Assembly: GCA_009768925.2 (NCBI GenBank)
Contig: VHIT02000054.1
Location: 62,001 to 126,000, forward strand
Length of the DNA stretch: 64,000 bases
Direction: 5' to 3'
DNA from: Cryptosporidium bovis
Taxonomy: Eukaryota > Apicomplexa > Conoidasida > Eucoccidiorida > Cryptosporidiidae
Shown piece by piece: positions 21,276 to 31,921 of this stretch. The position numbers and the translations under genes were made by a program. How positions within the stretch are numbered: position 1 is the stretch's first letter; each line of letters begins with the position of its first letter. The notes under the pieces were generated by a model that was not told where the DNA came from, ran no database searches, and saw only the letters and a program-made list of their open reading frames with translations.

Positions 21276-22637
21276 ATGAGCAACTACTTTGATCAGGGTA
21301 TTGAACATATTGTTAATAGAATAATGAAATGCGAGCATGAAATAGCTGAGCTTTCCAGAAATAATGAGTGTTTAATGAATAGAAAGGCAGAATTAGAACA
21401 ACAAATTAAAAAAATGGACAGTTATTATGGCAATTTGACATGCATATACGAATTACTCCGTGGTATTTCAAAGTTTCATGAAAGGAATTATTTAATATTG
21501 AAGGAAATATTCGAAGTTAAATTGAAAAAAGTCAATGTTGAATATACAAATGAAAAAAAAGAATTGTTAAATAAAAATAACACATTTTTAAGTGAGAGTG
21601 ACATAACAAGGAATTATATTAAGAACAGGGATTTAATAATTAAAGATCTCACTAATAGTTTATCTGGAAAAATATCAGAAGTAGATGCATTATTATCATG
21701 CTTAGACAATATAAATGATATAGACCCTAATTACTACTTGAAAATGACTAAAAGCGAACGACTAATTAAAATATTGGTTTGTTACATTTATATTAATTTA
21801 ATATTGTGGGACCCATTTAGTAAAAACCAATTTGAATTAAGTGAATTCATCAAAAATTACAATTGCTTGTGTACAAATGATGATCTTAACAATATTTATG
21901 TAGTTGATGATTTATTTAATTGGATTTGTTTATTAAACAAAAGTAACAATATCAAACAGAACAATTTGTTTGATATTAAGAACAAAATTAATACGATGTA
22001 TATAAATGAATATGTTTTTGAGATAATAAGTAACTACTGGTATCCAATACACGTATTTGAAACAGATAACCTGATACATTCAATTATTTATTTTAAAAAC
22101 AATTTGAATTTAATAATAGATAAATACAAGCCTGAAATGATTAATAAATATTATTATTTTTTGGATACTATTAGGTCTAACTATTACAAAAAGAATATCT
22201 ACAATGAATACCAGTTTATATATCATTTATTGAATTGGTCATTTTCATTTCATATTTTTATAAATAAATTTGAAATCGAAGATAATTTAAAGGATCAACT
22301 AATTAAGAAAACAAGTAATATTATGTTAGAATTTACACAATTAGATAATAAAGATACTGATAAACAAGACCTAATCAACTTATTTACAAAAATTCAAGTA
22401 AATATAGATAAATTGATAAATTTATTTAGTAACATTGAAAAATTAAAATTTTCAAGCATTGCATTGGAAGAAGTAATAAAATACGAGAAAGTTGTTATTA
22501 AGCTAAACGCTATTAATATGAATTATATTTTCGGTACTATCTACCATAATTTCATTAATTATAACATTCATTATGGAAATTCATACTACAGTATTTACGA
22601 TATTATACTAAATTTAATGCAACAAAAAGGTAAATAA
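21276..22637 (+). CDS. Unrecognised protein with N-terminal coiled coil (453 aa)
   Basis: Single exon, ATG start. Residues 8-50 form a coiled coil (VNRIMKCEHEIAELSR then KAELEQQIKKMD); the rest is predicted mostly helical, rich in Asn, Ile, Tyr and Lys, with hydrophobic heptads and aromatic patches (SNYWYPIHVFE, LLNWSFSFHIFINKF). There is no signal peptide or transmembrane segment. Overall composition resembles vesicle-tethering helical-rod proteins (COG/Dsl1 type), but no signature block was found, so this is only a suggestion. It is divergent from the helicase and ends 34 bp from convergent DCP1. Confidence 0.6.
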   Translation: MSNYFDQGIEHIVNRIMKCEHEIAELSRNNECLMNRKAELEQQIKKMDSYYGNLTCIYELLRGISKFHERNYLILKEIFEVKLKKVNVEYTNEKKELLNKNNTFLSESDITRNYIKNRDLIIKDLTNSLSGKISEVDALLSCLDNINDIDPNYYLKMTKSERLIKILVCYIYINLILWDPFSKNQFELSEFIKNYNCLCTNDDLNNIYVVDDLFNWICLLNKSNNIKQNNLFDIKNKINTMYINEYVFEIISNYWYPIHVFETDNLIHSIIYFKNNLNLIIDKYKPEMINKYYYFLDTIRSNYYKKNIYNEYQFIYHLLNWSFSFHIFINKFEIEDNLKDQLIKKTSNIMLEFTQLDNKDTDKQDLINLFTKIQVNIDKLINLFSNIEKLKFSSIALEEVIKYEKVVIKLNAINMNYIFGTIYHNFINYNIHYGNSYYSIYDIILNLMQQKGK

Positions 22638-22671
22638 TACTAAGTGATATAATTAATATTCCTAGACAATA

Positions 22672-23664
22672 TTAGCTATTCATTAAGTTACTTATACGTT
22701 TACAAATCATTTCATAAACTTCCTTCGAAGATAATACGTCCACAACAGCTTCTGTAACCTCTTCAGGAGAAATACTCTTTTTTTCTTTTTTAGGTATTAC
22801 TTTGTTGCTATCTGAGTCTCTCTTTCTTCCAAGAATTCCCTGAAAGTGTAACAGTCTTTTTAGTGGGTCAGAAGGAAGGTCATCGCAATTATTTTCATCG
22901 CTATCATCACCGCGATTATCACTGTTATTGTTTTTATTTTGCATGTTGTTTTTGCTATTGTTTGAATTTTTACTTGCATTCTTACTGGTATTTGTCTTTT
23001 TCGCTTTTTCGGTATTTTCATCATTATTTTTGACTTTATTTTTACCAGATTTCATTTTAGAATTTGTCATATCACTCAAAACTCCATCATTATTAACTGG
23101 TGCATTCTTATTTAAAAATCCAAGGATTGTTTTCCTTGCATCATCGTTATAAAATATTTCTTGGTCAGGCTTAAATATTGAAGACGAAGGCGTTTGTTTT
23201 AGATATTTAGAATCACTTCTATTGTTCATGTTTACTTCGGTGAGTTTTGATATTATTTCTTTCAATTCCTTCTCGATAAACTTTCTTTCTTCTACATCAT
23301 AAAACCACAGACAAGAAACAACTGAATTATTAGTACTTGGAATTTTATAGAACAGAAAATGGGTCTCAGCACTTATTTCCCATTCTTCAGAAATACCCAG
23401 AATCAAATTTTCTGGATTTTTTTGATTCAATACAATAAGTTGATATTTTGGTTCAATATTTCTCTCAACAATGTGCAGAAAGCCTTCAACATCACCTCTG
23501 ATCCACTTTTGGCTGTTTGAATCCATAACATACACACTTACAAAACTAGAATGTGCTACTATTTCATTTATGCTTTCGTCATGGCGTCTTAATAGTTGTA
23601 AATTCAATCTTTTCCTTTCTTCTTCAAATATTTCCTTTCTATTATTAAATTGATAAACACTCAT
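22672..23664 (-). CDS. DCP1: mRNA-decapping activator DCP1
   Basis: 330 aa, single exon, ATG start. The EVH1-like DCP1 domain spans about residues 15-140: LNLQLLRRHDESINEIVAHS, then VYVMDSNSQKWIRGDVEG and the highly typical FLHIVERN followed by YQLIVLNQKNPENL. The aromatic SCLWFYDVEERKFIEKEL corresponds to the W-F-Y ligand-binding segment. An N/K-rich low-complexity linker (about 200-260) and a helical C-terminus (about 295-330), which could be the trimerisation helix, follow. DCP1 activates the DCP2 Nudix enzyme that removes the 5' cap in mRNA decay. Divergent from VPS18, sharing an upstream region with a GGCGCC box. Confidence 0.9.
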   Translation of the reverse strand: MSVYQFNNRKEIFEEERKRLNLQLLRRHDESINEIVAHSSFVSVYVMDSNSQKWIRGDVEGFLHIVERNIEPKYQLIVLNQKNPENLILGISEEWEISAETHFLFYKIPSTNNSVVSCLWFYDVEERKFIEKELKEIISKLTEVNMNNRSDSKYLKQTPSSSIFKPDQEIFYNDDARKTILGFLNKNAPVNNDGVLSDMTNSKMKSGKNKVKNNDENTEKAKKTNTSKNASKNSNNSKNNMQNKNNNSDNRGDDSDENNCDDLPSDPLKRLLHFQGILGRKRDSDSNKVIPKKEKKSISPEEVTEAVVDVLSSKEVYEMICKRISNLMNS

Positions 23665-24391
23665 TTTGTAATTGATATTAAGCTATCTTGACTTTTTTTT
23701 TAAATTATATTTCATTAATACCCAGATATTCCTTTCAGAATGGTTTTTTGATTATACTTTAAGAATATTTACAAATATTAATATATGTATGCCTGTAGGT
23801 TCACTTTTGTGTAAATATATTTTTTTTGTTTTACAACCTTTTTTCCCCTTGTTTGTTTTCTTATTCAAAATTATTCTATTCATTTGCAACCTTTTTTCTG
23901 TAAATTAGTTCCGCCATACTCCTAAGGCGCCAATATATTTTATTAATTTCAATTATACCATGTCAAGAAAGAACCAGAAATACATTTTGCAACTTATTTA
24001 ATTTTATCAATGCATAGAAATGGACTACACCTGTTTCTGTAGCCGACTTTTTGATTTAATATTCACTATATTTATTTATAATCAAGCAGATAAAATATAG
24101 TTAGGATTGTCGGCTTTTTTTTTCTTCATTTTGTATAATGATATATGCATGCAAAGAGTTAACAACAATTTTTAAATGAATTGCATGTGGTCATATTGTT
24201 CAATTGTACTAAAATAAAACAAAGATAAATTGGACAACTAAATAACAGTTAAATAAAAATAAATTAAATGAGAAGAAGAAACAATATTAATTATCAAAAT
24301 AGTGGATAGATAAATAACAACACTCTAATTACTTTTAGACTTGAATAAATTTAAAGGGATATTGGATGTGCCTATTAGTCGAAATTTTGAA
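23665..24391. promoter_or_regulatory. Divergent promoter region, DCP1 / VPS18
   Basis: It contains a GGCGCC palindrome at 23926-23931 and a TGCATGCA site at 24146-24153. A possible first exon of VPS18 lies at 24268-24301 (see that entry). No other ORF supported. Confidence 0.5.
23926..23931. promoter_or_regulatory. E2F-like GGCGCC site
   Basis: Palindromic box in context AAGGCGCCAAT, 262 bp before DCP1 and about 0.35-0.45 kb before VPS18. It matches the E2F-type motif reported as enriched upstream of Cryptosporidium genes. Confidence 0.5.
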
Positions 24392-27300
24392 ATGTACTAT
24401 AAAATAAGAGTGGAGGATGGAGAATTTAGTATCAAGGATAGAAACAATGGTGAATTTGGAATAATTAAATATAAATTTCACAAAGACTTACTTGAATTGC
24501 TTGTTGATTATGACATATCATGTATAGATATAAGCGAATTGTATATAATCATAATTACATCAACAAATGAGATATTTGTGTTTAAAAATGATAGCAATTA
24601 TAGAAAAATTGGTCACTTTAAATTAAAAAACAAGTTTTACATCTCAAAAAAGCTTAAATATAATGAAGAAGATAACAAAATTCATATACTTGGGAACAAT
24701 AACCAATACGAGGTATATTATTTTGATTTGAATATTAATAACAGAAAAAATAAACTTGATTTAAAACTATTATATAGCGATGACAATGTATTTGATATGT
24801 TTATTAACAAAAAGTTGAAAAAAGTCATATTAATTAAAAATAACCGTGATTTCATTATGTTTGATGGTGAAAGTAATGAAAGTAGACTATTGATAAGGTT
24901 GAGAAACAATAATATAAGGAACAGTAGGATAAATCTAATATGGGCAAAAAATGGTGATTATATAATTTGGAGTGTTAACTTTGAATTGTTCGTCTATGAT
25001 GTTAACACTGATAATTTAATTATAAATCTAAATATTGGTACTGCAATTAAAATAGATGATGGTTTAAACTATTGCAAAGTAAATTTATACTGCAAATCTA
25101 ATCAAATTTATATATTGATTAGCAACATGATATATTTACTTGAAATAAAAGAAGAAAATGAGAACGAAATAATGAAATATACTAGAAATAATGTTAATTT
25201 GGTTTCCGACAATGCTTTTTTAAGCAATAGCAGAAATATTAATTTGACACAATATAATTTAAAGTTGATATATAGATTAAACGATTTATATTCAATAGTC
25301 GACGTATCAAAAGTAAGAATTAAACCATTTAATTCAAAGTTTACATGTATAATTGCAGTATTAGAAAATTCTAGAGACCAGTTAAATGTTATTATATTTG
25401 ATTTTTTGTTTAGAATTGTCAAACACGATAAAATATACTGCAGGAAATACAACTACAATGTTAAAGATGAGAATGACAATTATATATATGAGGTTAATAT
25501 AGACGGTAAATTATTTAGTAATAAAGAATATGTTAACCTGAAATCATATGAAAATAAACCTGAATTTATAAAAATCGGAAAAGATCAGCTCTTAATTCAT
25601 AAAAACAAGAACAAATCTTATTTAATTATGGATTACAGCACCCAAAGTGATTTATTTTTGACTAAAATAAGAAACTGTGGATTATCAAGTAATGTTTTCT
25701 GTTTATTTAACGAAAGAATAAACAAGGAGTTCCAACTATATCTTATTATTAAATACGTAACTTCTGAAAAAGAGAGAATTTCATTTGAGTTGCTGGACCA
25801 TATCCTGGAAAAGTATTCTAATGTTGAAAACAGTACAAACGAGTTCGATATTTATGTTGAAATATTTAATTATTATGGTATACTACCTGAATTCATTCAC
25901 TATATGAATAAATCTACTTATTTTTTTAAGTTATTTATGAATATAAAAGATATTGGCTGGTATATTAATTTCCTAAAATTGGTTTTAAAAAAAAGTTCCA
26001 GTTTATTTTACTATGTGTTAAAAAATTTTCCAATCGAAAAGATACTGTCAAGTTATGATACAAGAAAGGAGTTTTGCTCAAATCTAACTAATTATATGGA
26101 AAAAATAAACGTGAAAACTAAAAAATACATCAATTGTAATTGCATTAATGTAGGTGAAAATATGAATGAAATGATTCAATTGAAGAATAAGAATGAAATA
26201 AATATAAATAGCGATGAACATTACTTTTATCTAAGTTACATTGTTTTGTTATCGTGGAGGAAAATGAGACTAGATAAATTATTGAAATATTGTTTTCATT
26301 TAATGAGTGATTATTCGTCAGTGGAGTTGTTTCAGGATGCTGCATTGGACTATTATAGAGCCTTAACCGAGAGTGATATAGTTGATATAAATGAATTTAT
26401 TATGAATAGTTTATACTGTATATTAGGTACCGACAACAGTGTAATTTTGGAGAAGATGCTATTAAATAATATTACAGACGGGTATGAATGTTTTTACAAG
26501 TTAAATAGTAGTGAGTATTATTTATTTATATTCATTAAACACTTGATGCATTATTACAATAAACAGAAAAAAACCAACCGTAACAGTATATGTACCAATT
26601 TAAGTATAATGTCGTTGGTTCAAGATGGAAATAATACTGATTTAAAGGGAATAGAAGTATTAATAGAAAATAACATAGCAAAAATAATCGAATTATATTT
26701 GAATAACACAAGTCACTTTTTACCAGATTGTATTCTAGGAAACTTTTGTTTTCTAAATTATGAGGTTACATTAGAATTAATTAATAACTATATCGACAAA
26801 TGTGAGAATAGGTATAATGATGAGTATTTTTACATTGTTATAGAAACCAAGTCAATTATTCTGTATTTAATGGGTGAACAAATAAATGCATTTAAATTAT
26901 TGATCGAAAATGAAAATGTTTACGGTTGTTTATCGTTGGTATTAAATTTCAATACAAATAGTGATGAAATGTTTGGTCTAATGTTAAAGTTAGTTTGTGA
27001 GCATAAAAATGATAAATGCCTTCAAGATTTATTGTATTGGTATTATTACTTTATAGACAACCCTATTTGTGAATTATCAATTCAAAATAATGAACATTTA
27101 AAGGGATGTGTATTTCCAAAAAGCGATTATTATTACAATATAATTAATAAATTTAATTCAAAAAAAGATACAATGAATTGTTGTTTTTGGCATAATATAC
27201 CTTTTAATTCAAAATACATTCAAGCAATTAATTATGATGCTATAGTAAATAATTTTATTTTAATAGTTGATAACAAAGCTAAAATAAGTGAAAATGTTGA

Positions 27301-27694
27301 TTTTAGTTTTTCTAATATTGTTTCTAGGAGAAACGTGCACGAAAATTACCTTAAAGTCCAACTCAACTTATCGTCTATTTATTGGAATTATTGGAATAAA
27401 ACACTAGACAATCAAATATACGAGCACGCAGATAATATATCAAAAGCAAATATACTTAATATTAAAAATGAGACGTGCTCATTATGCAATTTAAAATTAT
27501 TTTACTGCAACAATGAAAAGATTTCAAATAAAGTTATAGTCCATCACTGTAATCACAACTATCATCATGAGTGTTTGGTTAAAATATCACACTTAAACGA
27601 AAAAAGTAGAAAATTTAAGGTAAATATTGACAATAACATTTCGAAAAACTACTTTAGATGCATTATTTGCCGATTCAACGGGGTAATAGGATAA
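24392..27694 (+). CDS. VPS18: VPS18 (Pep3), HOPS/CORVET core subunit with RING-like C-terminus
   Basis: 1100 aa from the first in-frame ATG at 24392. The frame is open upstream to about 24339, after TTTTAG, so a short first exon 24268-24301 (MRRRNNINYQN) joined to 24339 by a 37-bp intron is possible and keeps frame. N-terminal half: beta-propeller-like repeats (IDISELYIIIITSTNEIFVF). Middle: helical clathrin-type solenoid. C-terminus: CSLCNLKLFYC, then VHHCNHNYHHECLVKIS and CIICRF, a RING-H2-like finger as in VPS18. VPS18 is a core subunit of the HOPS and CORVET tethering complexes for late endosome and vacuole fusion; in apicomplexans these serve secretory-organelle biogenesis. VPS11 or VPS41 are alternatives, but the finger type and its C-terminal position favour VPS18. 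Confidence 0.75.
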   Translation: MYYKIRVEDGEFSIKDRNNGEFGIIKYKFHKDLLELLVDYDISCIDISELYIIIITSTNEIFVFKNDSNYRKIGHFKLKNKFYISKKLKYNEEDNKIHILGNNNQYEVYYFDLNINNRKNKLDLKLLYSDDNVFDMFINKKLKKVILIKNNRDFIMFDGESNESRLLIRLRNNNIRNSRINLIWAKNGDYIIWSVNFELFVYDVNTDNLIINLNIGTAIKIDDGLNYCKVNLYCKSNQIYILISNMIYLLEIKEENENEIMKYTRNNVNLVSDNAFLSNSRNINLTQYNLKLIYRLNDLYSIVDVSKVRIKPFNSKFTCIIAVLENSRDQLNVIIFDFLFRIVKHDKIYCRKYNYNVKDENDNYIYEVNIDGKLFSNKEYVNLKSYENKPEFIKIGKDQLLIHKNKNKSYLIMDYSTQSDLFLTKIRNCGLSSNVFCLFNERINKEFQLYLIIKYVTSEKERISFELLDHILEKYSNVENSTNEFDIYVEIFNYYGILPEFIHYMNKSTYFFKLFMNIKDIGWYINFLKLVLKKSSSLFYYVLKNFPIEKILSSYDTRKEFCSNLTNYMEKINVKTKKYINCNCINVGENMNEMIQLKNKNEININSDEHYFYLSYIVLLSWRKMRLDKLLKYCFHLMSDYSSVELFQDAALDYYRALTESDIVDINEFIMNSLYCILGTDNSVILEKMLLNNITDGYECFYKLNSSEYYLFIFIKHLMHYYNKQKKTNRNSICTNLSIMSLVQDGNNTDLKGIEVLIENNIAKIIELYLNNTSHFLPDCILGNFCFLNYEVTLELINNYIDKCENRYNDEYFYIVIETKSIILYLMGEQINAFKLLIENENVYGCLSLVLNFNTNSDEMFGLMLKLVCEHKNDKCLQDLLYWYYYFIDNPICELSIQNNEHLKGCVFPKSDYYYNIINKFNSKKDTMNCCFWHNIPFNSKYIQAINYDAIVNNFILIVDNKAKISENVDFSFSNIVSRRNVHENYLKVQLNLSSIYWNYWNKTLDNQIYEHADNISKANILNIKNETCSLCNLKLFYCNNEKISNKVIVHHCNHNYHHECLVKISHLNEKSRKFKVNIDNNISKNYFRCIICRFNGVIG

Positions 27695-28378
27695 ATTGGA
27701 GCACGTAAGTAATCGAATAAATGTTTCATTTCTTGGAATTCTAAAATAAATTCGGTTATTTTAACTTTTTCTTCTCTAAAGTAAAAATTATTTGAGTTTG
27801 TACTGTTCATATACTTGTAATATAAAAAAAGATATAGTTAAAATATTAAACATAAAAAAGCTTTTGAATATTTCAACTAGGCTAGTTTTAAGATAATCAA
27901 AAATATTTAGTTAAATGCATATCTGCATGTGGGGAAATTGTGCATGCAAAAGAAACAAGCAAAAAAATTGGAGCAGAAAGAAAAAGTATGCATGTAATAC
28001 TGAGTTTGTAAACAATGGGAAAAAAAACAGATAAAAAAGAAATAGGTAAACGTGAAGATTAAAGACAATTAAATATAGCAATATACATTTATATTAGAAA
28101 AAAATATATAAGGAAATACTAGTTGATAACACAATTAAGTGTAAAAATAGTTGATTTAAAAAACAAGGCACAAATTATAAAATTCAAGTGGCAGCGGGGG
28201 CACACAAAATAGAATAATTAATCCCCCAGTGAATAACAAAAAAACATTTATTTATTATATTAAATAAGATAATAGATATATATACGCGGAAATATATGTT
28301 AAAGTCTATAGTTAACTGGAAATAGGGAACAGAATTGAGAGGCATTGCGATTGTGAGTGGATTGTAAAAAGATACATA
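27695..28378. other. Tandem intergenic region with AP2-type sites
   Basis: No ORF. It contains clustered TGCAT sites, including the full TGCATGCA at 27941-27948 with TGCAT at 27915, 27924 and about 27989, some 0.4 kb before the PH-domain gene. A GGGGG at 28196-28200 and a CCCCC at 28223-28227 could pair as a short hairpin. Confidence 0.45.
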
Positions 28379-30271
28379 ATGGAGAGCACGTCAAAACCAG
28401 GTGAAGAATATACTAATGAACTGGGGATAGAGTTAAAAACGGATGAAAAAGATTTAGATTTAGATTTAAATATGGAGTTGGACGAGCTTGCTAATTTGAG
28501 TGGAAGTATAGTGAATAATTTTCCGGTAATAACAGGTTATTATGGAATAATGCTTAGAAAAAAGAGACATCCATTATTTGGGTCGTATTGGAGCAAGGAG
28601 TGTTGTTTAATACAGTCAAATATGTTTGTTTGCCATAAACTAAAATATCCGTATTGCATTACAAAATGCATATCAATAGCATCAATAGTAAAGTGTGAAA
28701 TATCTATAATCGATCCATGTGTATTTTGTATTTCAGTGGATAACAAATTAAAAATGGAAAACAAGAATAAAAATAGGAAAAAGAGCAAGGTGCCATTTTT
28801 TTGCTTTAGGAATATGTGTGCTAAAAGAAAGATGGAAAATATAAAATTTAAATGTATATCTACATTAGATACCCAAAAGTGGATTAGTTATATAAATAAT
28901 AATATAAAAACTTGGAAATTAAATAAAAATGCCTCAAAAAATTTATTTAGTGGTACTAATTATATAGAAAAAACTGTTGCTCAGGAAGTATTCGAGAAAT
29001 TGAGTAAAAAAATGAGAAAGATAGTATATCAATCTCATATTCAAAATTTCATTAGTTTGTTACAAAAACACTATTTTAAACAGTTATATTATTCATTCAA
29101 TAGGTTACATTTGAATTACATTTTAATCGAATTGAGTTGTAAAGACGATTCAAGTATAACAACTTACAAAACGAATGCAACTTCAGATAATGAATTATAT
29201 AGAAACGATTTGTTACTGATAAAAAAGCGAATATTGACGTTTAAACACGAACAAGGTATAAATAATCTAAATAGGATAATAAACAGGAAAAAAATGAATT
29301 ATTGGATGAAATTTGTTGAGAGTACTGCAATTGAAGTTAAAAGCAAGAATGGTAATGACAATTTTATTATACATAATAATACAGCATTCAATGTAAATAA
29401 TAGCGACGGTTACATGGATATTTATTATAATCAAGTTAAATTACGAAAATGCTACTATCATTGGAAAGCTTTGACTGTGAAAAGAAAAATATTTAACAAC
29501 CATATTGAATTATTGAATAGCTATAAATCAAAGTATGGAAACAACGGTTCTTCACTAGCTTCTACTGAATACTATCCGACATACTGCACAAGCAGTGTAA
29601 ACAGGGTAAATTTTCTAAGTGACAATAATTATATTAGCTATAACTGTGTAAATGCTAGTACAAATGCAAACAACGATTATGTTATTAAAAACTTAAATGC
29701 TTCACCATATATTTCATCTTCAATAGTGTCAGAAGAGGTTGTGTCATCAAATATAACAGGCTTCACAAAACACCATGTCTACTGCTCTGAGGAGAACATC
29801 CAGGATATATTTGACGTTGAGAACAGCAAAACAAAAAGTACAAGAGTGTCAACGAAAACAAGTTACAATGTCGTTTCGTCTGTGCTGACAAATAAGGGGC
29901 CTTTGCCTAACAAGAGTAATCATAAAGGCAATGAATATTTAACAGAAAACCGCTTATCATTGGAAATTCAACAAAATTCACAAAAAAAAAGTGGGGATGA
30001 ATTGATACCAGCTCATGACAAAAATATCATTGAAAGTAAGAAAAAAATCACTCAATTGATAAAACTGAATCAAATACTACTCAAAAAGAAAAGAGGTGCG
30101 TGGAGTCTTCTCCAAGCCAATATTATACAGAATAAAGTACTGCTCTCAATATACAAGTACAACCAAATTCTCTCTTTTCTTCAAATTGCAAATAAAATGT
30201 ACAAGTTAAAGTTATACAAGGCCTTTATGCTTATTAGATCTATTGGCGGCAAACGAACGTATGGCGTCTAA
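28379..30271 (+). CDS. PH-like domain protein with repeated helical motifs
   Basis: 630 aa, single exon, ATG start. After an acidic N-terminus, residues 54-180 look like a pleckstrin-homology domain: GYYGIMLRKKRHPLFGSYW and KECCLIQSNMFVCHK (first strands), later FKCISTLDTQKWISYINNNI (conserved C-terminal Trp helix). PH domains bind phosphoinositides or proteins at membranes. The remainder has at least four spaced segments with aromatic/basic helices (FKQLYYSFNRL, KKMNYWMKFVE, LRKCYYHWKAL, KKKRGAWSLLQ, LYKAFMLIRSI), reminiscent of Sfi1-type centrin-binding repeats with a central Trp; this is an inference. The next gene downstream encodes an EF-hand protein, an interesting but untested pairing. 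Confidence 0.6.
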   Translation: MESTSKPGEEYTNELGIELKTDEKDLDLDLNMELDELANLSGSIVNNFPVITGYYGIMLRKKRHPLFGSYWSKECCLIQSNMFVCHKLKYPYCITKCISIASIVKCEISIIDPCVFCISVDNKLKMENKNKNRKKSKVPFFCFRNMCAKRKMENIKFKCISTLDTQKWISYINNNIKTWKLNKNASKNLFSGTNYIEKTVAQEVFEKLSKKMRKIVYQSHIQNFISLLQKHYFKQLYYSFNRLHLNYILIELSCKDDSSITTYKTNATSDNELYRNDLLLIKKRILTFKHEQGINNLNRIINRKKMNYWMKFVESTAIEVKSKNGNDNFIIHNNTAFNVNNSDGYMDIYYNQVKLRKCYYHWKALTVKRKIFNNHIELLNSYKSKYGNNGSSLASTEYYPTYCTSSVNRVNFLSDNNYISYNCVNASTNANNDYVIKNLNASPYISSSIVSEEVVSSNITGFTKHHVYCSEENIQDIFDVENSKTKSTRVSTKTSYNVVSSVLTNKGPLPNKSNHKGNEYLTENRLSLEIQQNSQKKSGDELIPAHDKNIIESKKKITQLIKLNQILLKKKRGAWSLLQANIIQNKVLLSIYKYNQILSFLQIANKMYKLKLYKAFMLIRSIGGKRTYGV

Positions 30272-30664
30272 AATAGCGGTTATAGCGAAATGCACACAGA
30301 AAATAATTATAATGTACATGTCTAAAATAGAAATTGAAAAAGGCATGGGAAAAAAGAAGAGAAAATGGTATTTTTTCTGTTTCTTGTAGAGTAATTGAGT
30401 AATATACGGATAATATATATTTCATAAAACTGTTAAAAAATTGTTTGGTAATTTGAGATACAGACATCTGTTTATTTCAGTTTTTTGAGCAGATATTAAT
30501 AGTTTCAGTATAAGGTCACAAGTAAAAATAAACTCCTTGATTGGTCTTCAAAGAACACTGGGACGGAAAAAAGATTAGATAAATATCAATTATTACTGGT
30601 ATTTTTACTTGATTTTACTCGCTCGCTTTTTTCTTTTTTTGTTGGAATATACAAGATAATAAAG
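30272..30664. other. Intergenic region
   Basis: About 390 bp between the PH-domain and EF-hand genes. A pyrimidine-rich stretch (about 30610-30645) lies just before the EF-hand start. No gene seen. Confidence 0.4.
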
Positions 30665-31327
30665 ATGGAGTTTACAGTTGGGAAAAATAACGCTGCAGGG
30701 GAGACCAATAACAAGGTTACTTTTAGTGAGTATTACACATGTCCATTCGTAGGAGATACTAAGCCGATGAAGCAAGATTATCAAACAAGAAGGATTCCAT
30801 ATGGTCTAACAGAATTGACATTGGAACATGAGTCGGCATTAAAGGGACTGTTTGATTCATTAAATACATATGGTGACAATAAGATAAGATTAAACGATCT
30901 TATTATTGCATTAAGGCGTGCATTTGACAATGGAACGGTTACTTTTTCAAGACACGAGGCATCAGCTGCAGAAATAACAGGTGAACACATAGACAGTGAA
31001 TTAGAGAAATTAAAGGAGGATTTTGATTTAAACGGAGATGGTACACTTGATTTTGATGAATTTAGACGTTTAGCAAGAATGAAAATATTGAGATTAAGCC
31101 GTGATGATGAAATCAGACTTGGATTTAGATTATTAGATAGGAACAACAGTGGTTACATTACAACTTTGGAGCTCAAGCAATTGTTGACTACAAAAGGGAT
31201 ATCACCACTTACACCGGAAGAGGCTGATGAATTATTATTTGTTGCTGATGTAGACAATGATGGATTAATAAGTTATGATGAGATAAAGAGATATTTGGAG
31301 TATAACAGAAGACCCTTGTTAAACTGA
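30665..31327 (+). CDS. EF-hand calcium-binding protein
   Basis: 220 aa, single exon, ATG start. Three canonical EF-hand loops: D121-L-N-G-D-G-T-L-D-F-D-E132, D158-R-N-N-S-G-Y-I-T-T-L-E169 and D195-V-D-N-D-G-L-I-S-Y-D-E206. A fourth, degenerate hand lies around residues 55-90 (GLFDSLNTYGDNKIRLND) and lacks several ligands. The roughly 45-residue N-terminal extension (TCPFVGDTKPMKQDY) is not found in calmodulin. There is no signal peptide or myristoylation site (no MG start). The loops should bind Ca2+ and the protein is probably a calmodulin/centrin-like sensor; the specific family was not assigned. Confidence 0.85.
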   Translation: MEFTVGKNNAAGETNNKVTFSEYYTCPFVGDTKPMKQDYQTRRIPYGLTELTLEHESALKGLFDSLNTYGDNKIRLNDLIIALRRAFDNGTVTFSRHEASAAEITGEHIDSELEKLKEDFDLNGDGTLDFDEFRRLARMKILRLSRDDEIRLGFRLLDRNNSGYITTLELKQLLTTKGISPLTPEEADELLFVADVDNDGLISYDEIKRYLEYNRRPLLN

Positions 31328-31492
31328 AATAAATTATAATTTCAGTGTAACTAATGACGTTGAAAATATTCGGAATAAAACAGATAAGAAATAAATTGAT
31401 TTTAAATAATATTTACATTTATTTCTGATATCATTTGGTCATTAAAATAACTTTATTAGATAGAAACAACCACGTAATGTTCGTTTTTTCAC

Positions 31493-31837
31493 TTAAATAT
31501 TATCATTTCTTTGTTTATACTCGTTATTTTTGTTAGGTGCGAATTTATTTTTGGTTTGGTATTTATTGAAGCGTAACATCAAATTCTCCTTTGTTTTGAT
31601 GAACTTTAGTATTGTTAGAGTTGTGAGCAGCACTGTAGCATATAGAACCCTGAAGTTATAAAACAACAGAAACACTTAAGATAGTGAATACCATTCTCTT
31701 TCTATTCGACTTTGCACAGTCGAGTACTGTTTAATAAGTGAAAAGGGATACGAGCAAATGGAAACTAGTGCGATAAGTATAACTTCTAATTTAAATGGGT
31801 GTAAATGGATAATATATAAAAGTTTTTTCTTTTTCAT
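31493..31837 (-). CDS. Small two-TM membrane protein, two exons (100 aa)
   Basis: Exons (minus strand) 31837-31692 and 31649-31493, joined by a 42-bp GT-AG intron (donor GTATTC, acceptor AACTTCAG). The join falls inside a Trp codon and keeps frame. Product: MKKKKLLYIIHP start, TM1 (LEVILIALVSICSYPFSLI), a polar loop (KQYSTVQSRIEREW), TM2 (VLYATVLLTTLTILKFI) and a basic C-tail. Without splicing each exon would give an unexplained half frame; together they give a coherent hairpin membrane protein. The family is not recognised. The start lies only 84 bp from the stop of the upstream minus-strand gene. Confidence 0.6.
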
Positions 31838-31921
31838 CTAAAACATTGAAAATTTGGATACTATAACTGAATATTTATTAAATTTATATATTTAATGTAT
31901 CAAATATAATACCATCTATAT

